A DNA stretch of 64,000 nt from Cryptomeria japonica (Eukaryota; Streptophyta; Pinopsida; Cupressales; Cupressaceae). Where the stretch lies: assembly GCF_030272615.1 (NCBI RefSeq), contig NC_081412.1, positions 37,952,911-38,016,910 on the forward strand, read 5' to 3'. A program made the position numbers and the translations under genes. The notes beneath the pieces were generated by a model, which searched no databases, was not told the DNA's origin, and worked only from the letters and a program-made list of their open reading frames with translations. The first letter of the stretch is position 1. Each line of letters starts with the position of its first letter. Of the stretch, positions 11,369-22,432 are shown piece by piece.

Positions 11369-12130
11369 TGCTTGCTGACAATCTTCATTCCATTGAAAAG
11401 TGATATCCTTTTTAAGAAGTTGAGTAAAAGGAAAGGTACGATCCGCAAGTTGAGACACGAACCTATGAATGGCTTGAATCTTTCCTTGTAAGCTTTTAAG
11501 TTGAGACACATTTCTAGGAGGTGGCATGTTGACAATAGCATCTATTTTCTTAGTGTCCACCTCAATCCCACGATGCGAAACTATGAATCCTAATAGTTTT
11601 CCACTATCCACACCAAAAACACATTTTTGGGGATTCAAGCGCATGTGATATTTATGAATTCTTTCAAAGATTTCACGAAGGATTTTAATATGATCCATGC
11701 GAAGAAAGGATTTGGCTAAAATATCATCAACATAATCCTCTAAAATCTTATGCATATAATCATAAAAGATAAGGGTCATCGCTCGTTGATAAGTTGCACC
11801 GACATTTTTAAGTCCAAAAGGCATCATTATCCAACAAAACGTACCCCAAGGAGTGGTGAAAGCGGTTTTAAATTGATCTTGAGGGTTAATGAAAATTTGA
11901 TTGTATCCTGAAAAACCATCCATGAAGGATAACAGGGCATGTCCTGCCGTAGAATCAACTATCATGTCAATCTTGGGAAGGGGAAAATCATCTTTCAAAG
12001 AAGCTTTATTTAAATCTCAAAAATCGGTACACATTCTTATTTTGTTATCTGGTTTAGCCACAGCGACAATATTTGAAATCCATGGCGAATAGTCAATAGG
12101 GCGGATAAATCTAGCCTCCAATAACTTTTC
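11369..12130 (-). pseudogene. Reverse transcriptase of element B, one internal stop
   Basis: RNA-dependent DNA polymerase. It shows SPWISNIVAVAKPDNKIRMCTDF, the catalytic Asp in FMDGFSGYNQI, the MPFGLKN motif, and YVDD at 11723-11734. An in-frame TGA at 12017-12019 splits the CTDF/DLNKA motif. Otherwise it is open and in the same frame as the protease and integrase. By sequence the active site is intact. Confidence 0.92.
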
Positions 12131-13450
12131 AATCTCAGCCTTAACAAGCAGAGCCACCTTGGGATTCATTTTTCGAATCTTTTGTTTCACGGGCTTAGCA
12201 TCGGGAACTAAGACAATATTATGAGTGACAATCTTAGGATCTATACTAGGCATGTCAGAGTATGTCCAAGCAAAGATCTCAGGGAATTCGTGCAATAATT
12301 CTTCATATTGCTTTTGTTCCTCTTCATCCAAACATTTTCCAATTTTAATAACTTTCTCTTTATTGCAAGGATCCATCTTAACATTAGTGGTGTCGCTTAT
12401 GAGAAGATTACTTTGTTGAGGAGTATCCTTTAACTGAGGGAATTCTTTCACAATCTCATCATTATCAATCTCTTTTCCAAAATAGGCTTCAGTGTTCAAA
12501 CAATAAGGGAGTCCCCTATTGTGATGATAACAAGGAAGAGTGTCATAGGCTCCCAAGAACTCAGCTAAAGCATCGTCGGTAGGGAAGATATCCAAAGCAC
12601 AGTCACCCGCAGGATCCCCATCAATATACTCAGGGTGTTGCATTGATAGAGATGTAGAAATAGCATTAACACTAATGCATGGTCTTTTAGAAGCTTTAGT
12701 ACGTTTGCAGGGATTATAGCCAAGTCCAAAGGCATAATTGTGAAAATTAGTCTCTAGAGGAACTTTTATCCCTTGTTCATGAGCACCGCAACCATTTCCA
12801 TGATACCCATGCTTAGCAAAAATGCGAAAACCATGACCATAACGATTAGCCATTTCAGAAAGAGGAGGTGGCTTTTCATAGGACAAAGAATCAAACTCTT
12901 CATAAATAGAGGTGTGAGGAGAAGAGGTTTGAGAAGTGGCCACAAAATTATTACTCATAGGTTCAGGTAAGATTGATTGACTTTTAGCTTCTTCCTTCTT
13001 TTCAACTTTAAGCTCTCTAGAAGGAACCTTATATTCACCCACAAAGGTGGGATTAAAATCAAGAGATCCCCAATCATCTTCTTCGAGGATCTTCTCAGGA
13101 TCAAAATCCTTCTTATGTGTAGTTTCAAGTCGAGAAGAATCTTCTTCGGAAGTTCCAGACTCATCCAAAGAATTTTGATCATTGGAGAGTGAGGATTCAT
13201 CGATAGGTTTCTTGTTTAAAGAGTCATCACTAGACGAGGATGGCTTAGAAGAACCCCCTTTGGAAGTAGATGTTTGTAGACAAGCTTGAAAATTAGTATC
13301 ACCTATCAAAGTATATGTCTTATTGTTATAGATGAATTTAACTTGTCTATGCAATGTAGAGGGGACAGCTTGCATGCTGTGAATCCAAGGCCTCCCTAAT
13401 AACAAGTTATATGTTAAATTTCCCGACATAACATGGATAGGAGTAGGCAA
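12131..13450 (-). pseudogene. Protease C-terminal half and linker to RT, element B
   Basis: Open stretch continuous with the RT frame. It starts with the end of the protease fold (LTYNLLLGRPWIHSMQAVPS), continues through a Ser/Asp/Glu-rich linker (about 13300-13050) and a segment of unknown role, and ends in the RT leader with DMPSIDPKIVTHNI. Such long protease-RT linkers are usual in Tat elements. No stop within 12020-13450. Confidence 0.75.
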
Positions 13451-13918
13451 AGTAACAGGTCCTACTGTGAGGGGTAAGGTGATGATACCTAATTAAGTCT
13501 TAGCCACATTGTCAAAGCCTCGAATGGGACGAGAGTCAGGCTCAATGAGAGATGTATCCACATTCATCTTATGCAATAGATTGATGCTACACACATTAAG
13601 GCCAGAGCCATTATCTACTAGTGTTCATCTTATAGCAGTATCTTTCATGATGACCACAATCATCAAGGGATCATATTGTTGTTGAATTTCACTAGTAGGC
13701 AACTCATCTTGGGTAAACACAATTTGAGCTTTAGGATTCATCACAGAGTTAACCAAAGATGCTATATTATTAGATGTATTTGGTGGAGGAACATTCAAAT
13801 CTTTCAAGGCATCTTGTAACATTCCATGATGAGCGGAAGAAGTTTGAATCAAATCCCAAGGGGATATCTTAGTAGGGGTAGCTTTAAGTTGTTCTATGAG
13901 ATCATATTCCTTACCCAT
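13451..13918 (-). pseudogene. Aspartic protease N-terminal half of element B, two stops
   Basis: A linker (MGKEYDLIEQLKATP) like that before the protease in A and F, then the active site TLVDNGSGLNVCS just after the in-frame stop at 13625-13627. A second in-frame stop is at 13493-13495. The active-site Asp is present. Confidence 0.8.
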
Positions 13919-14653
13919 AACTTGCGAGATACAGGGAGCTTGTGGAAGAATTGGTTGAGGATTAGGAAGAGAAAATAGAATAACAGGAGGAGGATTAGGT
14001 TGCCTATTATTTTTGGTGTGATAAGTATGGGCAACCGCATGATAACTCTCTCTAGTTATTTACTTGGCATAACTATAAGGACTTATAGGTTTTCTTCCTT
14101 GCACAATGATGATTGGTTTATTCGGGGTATGAAAGGAATCATGATCATACCCTCCTTGGACAGTAAGGAGAGGTGATTTAGGAACTTGAAAGGTAGGAGA
14201 AGGATAAACACCCTGGACTTCAAAGAGAGGCTTATTATGTTCATTCAAGTTTATCATGTTAACCAATTTAGAAGTCTTGTTCTTGTTTAAAGATTTTGAT
14301 AAAGCCACAAAGTCATCAAGAGCATCATCCAACAAAGCATGATCATATCAGTTAAAAGGTTTATCTTTTGATTCAAAAGGAGACATCTCCTCATAGAGGG
14401 GATTATTGAAAACAACCATGTTACTAGATTCAGGGGAAGAGTTGATAGGAATGTATCCTTGAGAGGAATCATTTGACTTATTTTTCTCGTCACACCTAAA
14501 TGGCATAGTAACAAGGTTTATGAGTTTTTGGTAAAATGAAGTTTTGGCATCTTTAGGGTTTAAAAACTCATCTAAAGCTTCATCTAATTCATCTTGGCTA
14601 TACTCATAATAATCATCAAAAGCATGAACATTTTGCAAATAAAAATCTGACAT
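13919..14653 (-). pseudogene. gag-like N-terminal region of element B, no capsid or knuckle seen
   Basis: About 245 codons in the same frame as pol, with in-frame stops at 14348-14350 and 14060-14062. It begins MSDFYLQNVHAFDDYYEYSQ, has acidic helical segments and Pro-rich repeats (VQGVYPSP, VQGGYDHD, VQGRKPISP). I find neither the capsid signature seen in A and F nor a zinc knuckle. Either gag has diverged beyond recognition or B has lost it and depends on Gag from elsewhere. The start is the first ATG after the PBS. Confidence 0.65.
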
Positions 14654-14802
14654 TTTGAAATAAAGGTTGCATAAAATTTAAACACACCATGCAAAGAAAC
14701 ACACTTTCTTTTTTTTTTTTCTTTTTAATGAAAATGAAATGAAAACACACTAAATCTAGATCTAGATCTAACAAATGCAATGCAAGAGGAAGCAATGATA
14801 GA

Positions 14803-14820
14803 TTCACGTTGGGTTCACCA
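14803..14820 (-). other. Primer-binding site of element B
   Basis: On the minus strand, TGGTGAACCCAACGTG begins three bases inside the 5' LTR, the expected site where a tRNA 3' end (GGGTTCACCA) would prime. I cannot name the tRNA with confidence. Confidence 0.75.
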
Positions 14821-14823
14821 AAA

Positions 14824-16493
14824 TGTGTAGGGGAAAAAGCGAGACTAGGTTAACATGACCTAATCCTACCTTTTGACACACATTACGGAATATGAAAGAG
14901 CCTAGAGATATCACACAATTGGCTACTTCTTTTTTGTGAAAGAGAGAACCATGGGATATCTATTAGGATTTCTATTCCTTCGTTGAAATTGAAAGATAAA
15001 ATGATGCAAATTCAAGTCCTAATCCCAAAATGCATATACAAGCGAATAACAAGATTGCAGAATTGAGATTAAATAATGAACAGCTATAAATACAAGGATG
15101 AAATAAGAATGCAGATGTGTACCCAAAGTCAAAATCGGACTGAAAATGTTCGGGACGGGGGCGCGGGCACCACTGTCCTGATTCTGTCCTGAAAATTGCA
15201 CCGGATACTGCTGTTTTGCACTCTGGAACACTGTCGAAAACTGTCAGAAATGCTGTCTGTCCGGAGGACCAGGGCGCCCAACGCCTCTATCCTAGGGACC
15301 AGGGCACCCAGCACCCTTGTCCTGGTAGGACCAGGGTACCCAGCACCCCTGTCCCGGTCTTTGGCTCTCCAATTTGGTGCGGAGTGCTGTCTCAACCTGC
15401 TCTTCCCGGATCTGTATCCTGCGGCGTCGTCCGAGTCCCGAAACCTACACTTATATCTGAAAATGGTATGGGCGGCTATATAGGGTTTTGCCTTAGTCAA
15501 ACCCCCATTTTGGTGATTTCCACCTCCACGAATAGCCAAGTTGTTTTGTAAAATGTATTGTGTGTGCAGACCTAGTGTGTGTGCAAGGTCCTAAAATGCA
15601 AGAAAGCAAACTAGAGCAACCTAGAAAGTAAACCCTAATTGCTTGTAAAGGACAATGTAAATGCTCTAAATCAAGATGCAAAGTGATCTAAAGCATGAAT
15701 AAATGATATATTGAAGCTTATGCAAAGACATGAAAACAACATGAAATCATACCCAACCCTCAAGGGAGGGGTACAAGCCAATCTTCAGTTGGTAATCTCC
15801 TATTGTTCTTCAATGCCTTCCAAGCCCTAAGTGGATGAATGAATTTGATAAGTGCTTGATAGAGGGATGTTGAATGTTGTTGAAGTCTTCAAAGATCTGC
15901 TCTTTCACTGCATATGAGGTTCCTGAAAAAAAAAATCGGATCCCTTCAAATGAAGAAAGAGAGCTCTTATGTAGGAAACCCTAGGTTGTAATTTCATCTT
16001 TTGGCCGACCTAGAGATTGAATACCCTGCCAATTTCTTGGGGTTAAGCTTTATTTTATGATTGGATTGTGCTCCTAAAATTTTGGGAAAAATGTCCGGGA
16101 CCATGTGCACTCCGGGCGCCACGGTCCCGACAACTTTTCACCAAATTTTCAGGGCCGTTGGATATGATGATTTTAGAGAGAATCCCGAAGTTACAGGTGA
16201 TTTCTAGATGTTTTAACCCCTGAAATCAAGCCCCCAAGTTTGAAATAGGACTTAATTAGGGTTTTTGATTGAGTGATGTATTGGAGGAATAAAATGAAAA
16301 GGGCATGCTTTAACGAAAGGGCCCAACTTTATGATGTAGAGGATAATGAAATAGGACCTTAGACCTAATTAATTTGATTAATTAAGTGCTAAAGGAGAAA
16401 TGCAATACAAAATGTAAAATGCACTAAGGTGGGTGCTAAACTAGGTGTGAAATTGTACCACCCTAGCAAGTGCGTACAATTTACGACGCTACA
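14824..16493 (-). repeat. Element B 5' LTR (right)
   Basis: 1,670 bp, the promoter copy. TATA-like CTATATAG near 15475-15482 on the element strand. Repeat array at 15266-15357. About 4 percent different from the left LTR by eye, with differences concentrated in the GC-rich third. Confidence 0.95.
15266..15357. repeat. Minisatellite in right LTR of B
   Basis: Same three-unit GGACCAGGGC repeat as at 4093-4184, with scattered transitions between the copies. Confidence 0.8.
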
Positions 16494-16498
16494 AGGTG
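16494..16498. repeat. Target-site duplication of element B, right (AGGTG)
   Basis: Second copy of AGGTG, exactly after the right LTR end; matches 3646-3650. Confidence 0.95.
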
Positions 16499-16839
16499 AC
16501 ACACATACAAGCCTTTGTAGTTCACACATTAGTAATTATATCCCAGTTCCTTCCTCAAGGAAGATAGTCACTCAAGCTACACATCATTCAGTTAAGGAAC
16601 AATACATTTACAACCACAAAGTAAAGCCTATCACATTTGAGGTGGGTGACTTAGTTCTCAAACAAAATCCTAAAAATCAGCAAGACAGAGAGAAGAAGGG
16701 CAAGTTCGAACCAACTTGTCTTGGTCCTTACATCATTATAGAAATCTATGGATCTGATGCGTATCAGCTCTCAATCCCAGAGGGAAAACCTTTGGAGGAT
16801 CCTATCAATAGCATGCACCTTCAGAGGTTTTACACATAG
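16499..16839 (+). CDS. 3' part of short ORF of A: integrase C-terminal tail
   Basis: Continues the frame of 3407-3650 across the B insertion. The tail reads TFEVGDLVLKQNPKN, then GPYIIIEIYGSDAYQLSIPEG and NSMHLQRFYT, stop TAG. This is the chromodomain-less C-terminal GPY-type module of Ty3/gypsy integrases and resembles the end of the B integrase (9107-9300). The zinc-binding and catalytic domains are missing. It lacks stops in this copy, unlike gag and protease of the same element. Confidence 0.65.
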
Positions 16840-18541
16840 CTCTTCAGGAATATCCTAATTCAAAAATACAAAAAATAAAAGAAAATAAAAAAATAAAAAA
16901 ATTCAAAATAACAAAAAATCATAAACATAAAAAAATGTTACTTGGTGAAAACTTGGCAAACAGGCGCCTTGTGATGCAAAAAAAATTGGAAAATAGAAAA
17001 ACATTTCGTCCAATGGTGAAAACCGGATCAATGATGCCATGTGTAGAGACATTGCTCCTCCCTCCTTCAGGATTCCATTTCCTCTTTTCACTTTGGACAC
17101 ACTCACAACCTATCCATCCATAATAAACTTACCCATTCCCATCATGGCTTGTTATTGATCTTCCTAAGATTGGTTAGCCATTCATAATAATCCTTCCTTT
17201 TTCACCCCTTTTTCATGCATAATAAATCGGCTCGTATCTGTGGCTAAGGCAAATCCTAAGTCTAGTGATGGGTGTGGAACTAAGAGCATCACATGTTTCG
17301 AGGAGTGTAGTTTCTTCCATTTTTCTTCAGTCTATCTGTGCACAATCCACAATAAAGCAGCACTTGCATCACAAATCCACAACAAAGTTTCATCTTCTCT
17401 GCAATAAAGTATTAGTTTCATGGATTTAGTTAGTTTCAGATGAGACGCAAGCAACAATAGGCTTCAACAAATCAAATCTTTTAACAAACTTAGACAACAT
17501 TATGGTTCAGTGCTATCTATCATTTTTGTGAAAGTAAACATTGTGACCAGAATCAAATAGACTTATACAAGTGACAAGAGACATTAAACTTGAGGACTAC
17601 AGTGGATGTTGGTGTCGAGTCTTGGTTTTCTTTTTATTTTATCTTTCTGATGACATGTATTTTAGCTTTTACAGGATGTCTCTGACTATAGATTTTATCT
17701 CTGTGATGTCTTTGACTAGAAGGGTGAGGATGGGGTATCATCACTTATTTTTCTTTGTTGTTTGTGGATTATCTCTTAGTAATGCTATGACTTGTCCAAG
17801 GATATGAGGATGTTGTGAGTCTAGTGTGAACTGGGGCATTCCTTGTTTATCACTTTCTGATCTCCATGCAAATGGGTATAATGACTTTCTAGGTCAAACA
17901 TATATCTAGATTGTCATAACTTATTTGTCATAATAAAGCTCAATGATGATAATAGCACAAGAAGCTCTTTCACTTCCATATCTTCTATCTTTCATCCCCC
18001 TTTCATGATTGACCTTCATCATCCTTCCTGAGTCCATGTAGCTTGCTATCACATGACTAAGTATAATGACACAACAAAAATATTTGCATTTCATGTAGTT
18101 TGCACTTGCATTACCACATACTAGCATTTCATACATATAGATATCACAATTACATCACAGCCTACACACAACACATGTTAGCACATTTTACATTTTCATC
18201 ATGTAAATAGTTATTTGCATTATCATATTCATCTGCATTTCATACATTCACATTTATATTTGTATACCATATAAAAAACATAAAAGAAAAAAAATATTGC
18301 ATTTCATCATGTACATATTTACATCCATATCATAAAATCATCATCATAAAACATATCATAAGCATCACATAGGCACACATGCATATAGCTTCCACTAGGA
18401 TGAATCATCTCATATATATATCAAAATCATAAGTGTCATGATACAATGATGTCAAAATACATATGGTTACACAATCACCCAAAGGTGTCTACATCATCAT
18501 ACAAAATGGTACAACACTGATACATAGGGAGCCCTCTAAGG
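16840..18541. other. Non-coding stretch of A between integrase tail and antisense gene
   Basis: About 1.7 kb, alignable by eye with F 43377-45080 over most of its length. A/T-rich, with A-runs at 16865-16935 and many CATAT words near 18120-18440. No gene supported; the ORFs at 16935, 17571 and 17921 are not shared in frame with F. Confidence 0.6.
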
Positions 18542-20319
18542 CTATGATGAACTCCTTCCCTCAGAGCCAACTGGCCTCGACGGAGTCTGAGCCCTAGAAG
18601 GACCTACCTTAGGATCATCTCTCCTACCCACTCTATCTAGTGGTGGTGGAGAACCCATGACCCCACCACTAGACAATTGTCTCCTGTCTCTCCCCCTAAT
18701 GGTCATTGTAGTCTGCGATGGTATCCAGAAGCTCCTAGCCTACTGATCTGGTGGCACCACTTCATAGTACTAGTCTCTCCAGTAGATTATCTCCTCCCCT
18801 ACCCATAGAACATAGGCGTATCTGGCTCTTATCTCCTTTGTTTCCTGTCTACCTGCCCTTAGTGCTACTTCAGCCTCTATGTAGCGTTGAATAGCCTAAT
18901 CCCTCTCCCGCTTAGTGTCCCTTAGTTGTCTCTTAAGCCTAGCCACATCCCTCTCCAGATCTTGGATTTCATCTGCCTATCCCTAGCAAAGATCCCTCAA
19001 GGATAGTATCTCATCCTCCTCATCCCCTCTCCCCTCACCTTATCCCTGTGGCTGCTCCTATCCCTATCCCCATCCCTATACCTATCTGGGAACCTATGCT
19101 GTTGGCACCTATAAAGGAAATCCACCTCTACCCCTTACTATATGCACCTGTCTGTCCTCTCTGCCCTCTCTCCTCTAAGCCACTCTCCTCTCTACCAATG
19201 CCCCTCACCTCTATCATCAACCTCTACCTCCACCATCTCCCTCTATCGGCTCCCCTGGATTCGTCAGCCATGGAAATGGATGCTCTACCCAATAAGAACT
19301 ATACTATGCATCCATCCTTGCATCCTCCACATCTGGCCATATATCCCAAGGCATGGGAACCATCTCTAGCATCTGTGTCACAACCAATCAGAAGACAATA
19401 ATGGCCCTAAATGCACCTGATCCCTCATTGTCTGTGCATACATCCCTAAACCTCATGGCATCCATTGTATCCTATTGAACTACCTGCATACCCTATCAAT
19501 CAACTTCCTCTTAATAATATATAGTGTCCATCCAATCAAATACCTACTCCTAAATACATACGACAACTCCACTGCATCATCCTCCCACTCCTCACAATCT
19601 CAGTAAGGCCTCCATACTACACTGTCTATCTCATCGATCACTCAGCGCCAATACTCTAGCCTCCCAATCCATGACTCAGAATTAATCATATCATACAGAT
19701 GCACAAAACTGTGCCCATGTCCCCAGCCCCTAAAATGTATTGACCGTGTCATCGGAAGATGCTCATATGCCTATACCTACAATAATGTCACTCCACACCC
19801 CAATCTTATTGATGCATGATACACAAACTAATGCAGCTCATAATACATGTGTGCCAACAGACACAGCCCCCATGCAAACCTAGTGTGCTCAGTTACCAAT
19901 GTCTCCAAAGTCCTCCCCCACCCCATAGCCAACCCTCGTGTCACCCTATCCGAACAGAGGAACCCATTGAACACTCCTTCCAGCACTCATCTCACTACAT
20001 CCCTATCTCCCTCTTGATCATAAGGAGCTAACTCCCCAATGATCAGTATCCTCAGTATCATGTATACATCCTCTAAGGTGACTATCATCTCACCCATCAA
20101 CAAATGAAATGTGCATGTCTCTGAGTGCCATCTCTCAGCTAATGCAGTCAATAATCCCATGTTCGCCCGAAACTCAGGTGTATACATAATGTATCACAAG
20201 CGCATAGCCTCAACTATTGCTTTATCCTCAAATGTCAGCTCTGCTCGTAATCTCTGAGTCGAAGTGAATCTCTCTTGTGACTCCAACATAGGTAGGTCCT
20301 CCTGCAGTCAAGCAAATGA

Positions 20320-20860
20320 ACTGTGTCAATCCTAGTGGCATTCCCTATTCATCACAAAGTGCTTCTTTTTATCCTAGTGCTTATATCTATCATATGACAC
20401 TCTATCCTAGTGGCATTCCCTATTCATCACAAAGTACTGCTTTTTTATCCTAGTAGTACTCCCTGTTCATCATAAAGTGCTACTTTGATCCTATCTTTAA
20501 GGGCACCTACTTGAGTGTATCCTCTTGAGTAGCTTATCCAATTGACGATGTATGTTCTATCACAAAATTATCAATTTTAGCCTAATCCAAACTGGTAACG
20601 TATGTTCTATCACAGAATTGTCAATTTCTTTGGTACATGTTGTTCATCACAAAGTGCCTCACTCTATCCTATCCTAGGGCCTCTACTTGATTGTATCCTC
20701 TTGAGTAGTTTCCTAATTGGCAATGTATGTTCTATCACAAAATTGTCAATCCTAGCCCTATCCGTTATCCTAGTCTTCCCTAAAGGACCTACTTGAGTGT
20801 ATCCTCTCAACAGCTTATCCAATTGACAACATATGTTTATCACAGAACTGTCGATTCAAC
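20320..20860. repeat. Degenerate tandem repeats in predicted intron of A
   Basis: Repeated blocks built from ATCCTAGTGGCATTCCCT, CATCACAAAGTGCTGC and GTATGTTCTATCACA words, roughly 50-110 bp apart. Related blocks occur in F at 45350-45790. Confidence 0.7.
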
Positions 20861-20864
20861 CTTG

Positions 20865-21082
20865 AAGACACAAACACGCTTGCATACTTCACAAACGTGC
20901 CTTCTCTACACAGACGTGCCTCTGTTAAACACAGATGTGCCTATCCTACATAAACGTGCTTGTCCTACATAGATGCGCTCGCACTGAACACAGATGCTAT
21001 TACAATCATAGACGTGCCTACACTCTGTACAGATGTGCCTAACCTACCCAGACGTGCCTAGCACCAACATGGACATACCTTC
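20865..21082. repeat. Minisatellite in predicted intron of A, about 10 units of 20-24 bp
   Basis: Core CAGACGTGCCT with variable spacers. It lies in intron 1 of the antisense gene, the same place as the unrelated minisatellite of B. Confidence 0.8.
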
Positions 21083-21271
21083 CCATCTTTTGACCCGCTT
21101 AACAATTTTTTACGACATACCTAATGAGCATTTATTACCCTACCTAACATGCATTTATGACAACAATTAATGCAACAAGGTACAAGGAGGTTTTGTGGTA
21201 CTCACTGGATCTCCTGCATCTGCTAGCCTCTAATATTGGCGAACACAATCGAATCTATGCACCAATGCCAT

Positions 21272-21601
21272 CGCTGCTGACTATTGATTGCTCTCTGCTC
21301 TCTCTGCACTTTGATCTCTTAGGTGTGTGGATGACAATGAGGATGTTTTCTCTCGTAGTCTATCTTATAGACTACCCTAGCCCTCATTTCTCGAGTCAGT
21401 CTTCTTTATCTCATGACATTGTCACTCTATCCTATCTTGTTAGTCATTTCTAGTCTTTCTTTCTTATCAAGAGATTGTTTATAATCTTTTTCGGACATTT
21501 TCATCTAATCTCTTGAGGGGGCATATCACTCCCATCTTGGGGCAATTTTGTATCAGTTTATCTTATCTTCTTTGAAACAATGCAACAAGCTGCATTGTCT
21601 C
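21272..21601. other. Upstream side of antisense gene, end of A internal region
   Basis: About 330 bp between the gene start and the PPT. It would hold the antisense promoter. No gene recognised. F matches at 45830-46025. Confidence 0.5.
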
Positions 21602-21615
21602 AAAGAGGGGCAAAA
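21602..21615 (+). other. Polypurine tract of element A
   Basis: AAAGAGGGGCAAAA directly before the LTR; identical in F at 46025-46038. Confidence 0.9.
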
Positions 21616-22432
21616 TGTACACACCTAAAGTTGTCCTGTCTAATTAAATAAATATTTTTATTTATTTAATTATTTTAGCCTAATTCTTCTATTAATTAAA
21701 TAAATCTATATTTATTTAATTCATTCATTTACCCTCTTCTAGCCTTATTTCTCATTTAAATAAATACTTTTATTTATTTAAATAAATACTTTTATTTATT
21801 TAAATAAATATTTTTATTTATTTAAATGATCCTTTTCCTAAAATTAAATAAATACTTTTATTTATTTAATTGATCCCACTTCTTCTATTAATTAAATAAA
21901 TCTTTATTTATCTAATTAATTCATTTGCCTTTTCTACCTATGACACATGTCATTCATCTCTTAATTCCTACACTACCTACCCTCTTATTATTTTATTATT
22001 TCCTCTACCTACCCTCTAATCCTAGCTAACCATCTATCTTTTACACCTCTTAATCTTATCCCTCCATTCCTTACAGTGTCTTCTATATAAAAGGACAATT
22101 CTCTCATTATCGATCCCCTCCCAAGCATTCTAGCATTTGAATTTTCATATGCGATCAAGCCTACTTGCAACCACATTTTCATTCTTTGTTGAGCTCTTGT
22201 GCACACATAAAATTTGAGAGCAAATATATCAAGCAAGATGAATGGACATAGGAAGAATGGAGATCCAAACCCTATTGGACATGTGATGGTATAATCTTTG
22301 TTATTTTGTTGATTTGCATTGTCTTAGGTAATCTTCATATGTTATGGTGGATCTTTGTTGTTGTTAGGCTAGGGTTTTGTGGTTGAATCTATTTAGGCTT
22401 TCAATATTGTTATTCCATTTTTACCATAAACA
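21616..22432 (+). repeat. Element A 3' LTR
   Basis: 817 bp, TGTACACACC to CCATAAACA. TATA box CTATATAAAAG at 22083-22093. The U3 part holds a palindromic TTTATTTATTTAAATAAATA array (about 21640-21915), longer here than in the LTRs of F. The TSD after it would be CCTAG (22433-22437), but its partner is outside the window. Confidence 0.85.

Larger units (their letters stand above)
3651..16493 (-). mobile_element. Element B: near-complete Tat-type Ty3/gypsy retrotransposon
   Basis: A 12,843-bp element with two LTRs of 1,670 bp each, PBS, PPT and a perfect TSD (AGGTG), transcribed right to left. Order in the sense direction: LTR, PBS, short gag-like region, protease, RT, degenerate RNase H, second RNase H, integrase, an antisense intron-containing PMD gene, PPT, LTR. 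The dual RNase H and the antisense extra gene place it in the Tat lineage of plant Ty3/gypsy elements (established features of that group). The LTRs differ by roughly 4 percent by eye, mostly transitions. It is the least decayed element in the window but its frames carry stops. Confidence 0.95.
18542..21271 (-). pseudogene. Antisense PMD protein gene of element A
   Basis: Homologue of the gene in B. Model: exon 1 21271-21206 (ATG at 21271, 22 codons, one stop), intron 1 21205-20302 (GTGAGT donor, CTGCAG acceptor), exon 2 from 20301 with stop near 18542. The join is in phase and reads DPEDLPMLESQERF. At 19987-20187 is the PMD core: LTALAERWHSETCTFHLLMG then VTLEDVYMILRI, matching B residue for residue at the key positions. 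The C-terminal part is Arg, Ser and Pro rich, as in B. Multiple stops; a further intron is possible. Only the first part survives in F (about 45180-45330). Confidence 0.7.
1..22432 (+). mobile_element. Element A: non-autonomous Tat-type Ty3/gypsy retrotransposon, left end outside window
   Basis: Old Ty3/gypsy element read left to right: gag, protease, a short ORF ending in an integrase C-terminal tail, a long non-coding stretch, an antisense PMD gene, a PPT and the 3' LTR (21616-22432). Its 5' LTR and leader lie outside the window. RT, RNase H and the integrase core are absent, as in the second copy F (29008-46764), so the loss came before the two copies separated. Element B (3651-16493) is inserted inside it. 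Assignment to Tat rests on the protease style, the antisense extra gene and similarity to B. Many stops and frameshifts show that it is inactive. Confidence 0.85.

Noticed and set aside
19048-19401. Pro/Leu-rich plus ORF of 117 codons
   Set aside because: Lies opposite the low-complexity part of the antisense PMD gene of A.
21959-22236. Minus ORF of 75 codons in the A LTR as a gene
   Set aside because: Entirely within the LTR and overlapping its TATA box; not open in the LTRs of F.
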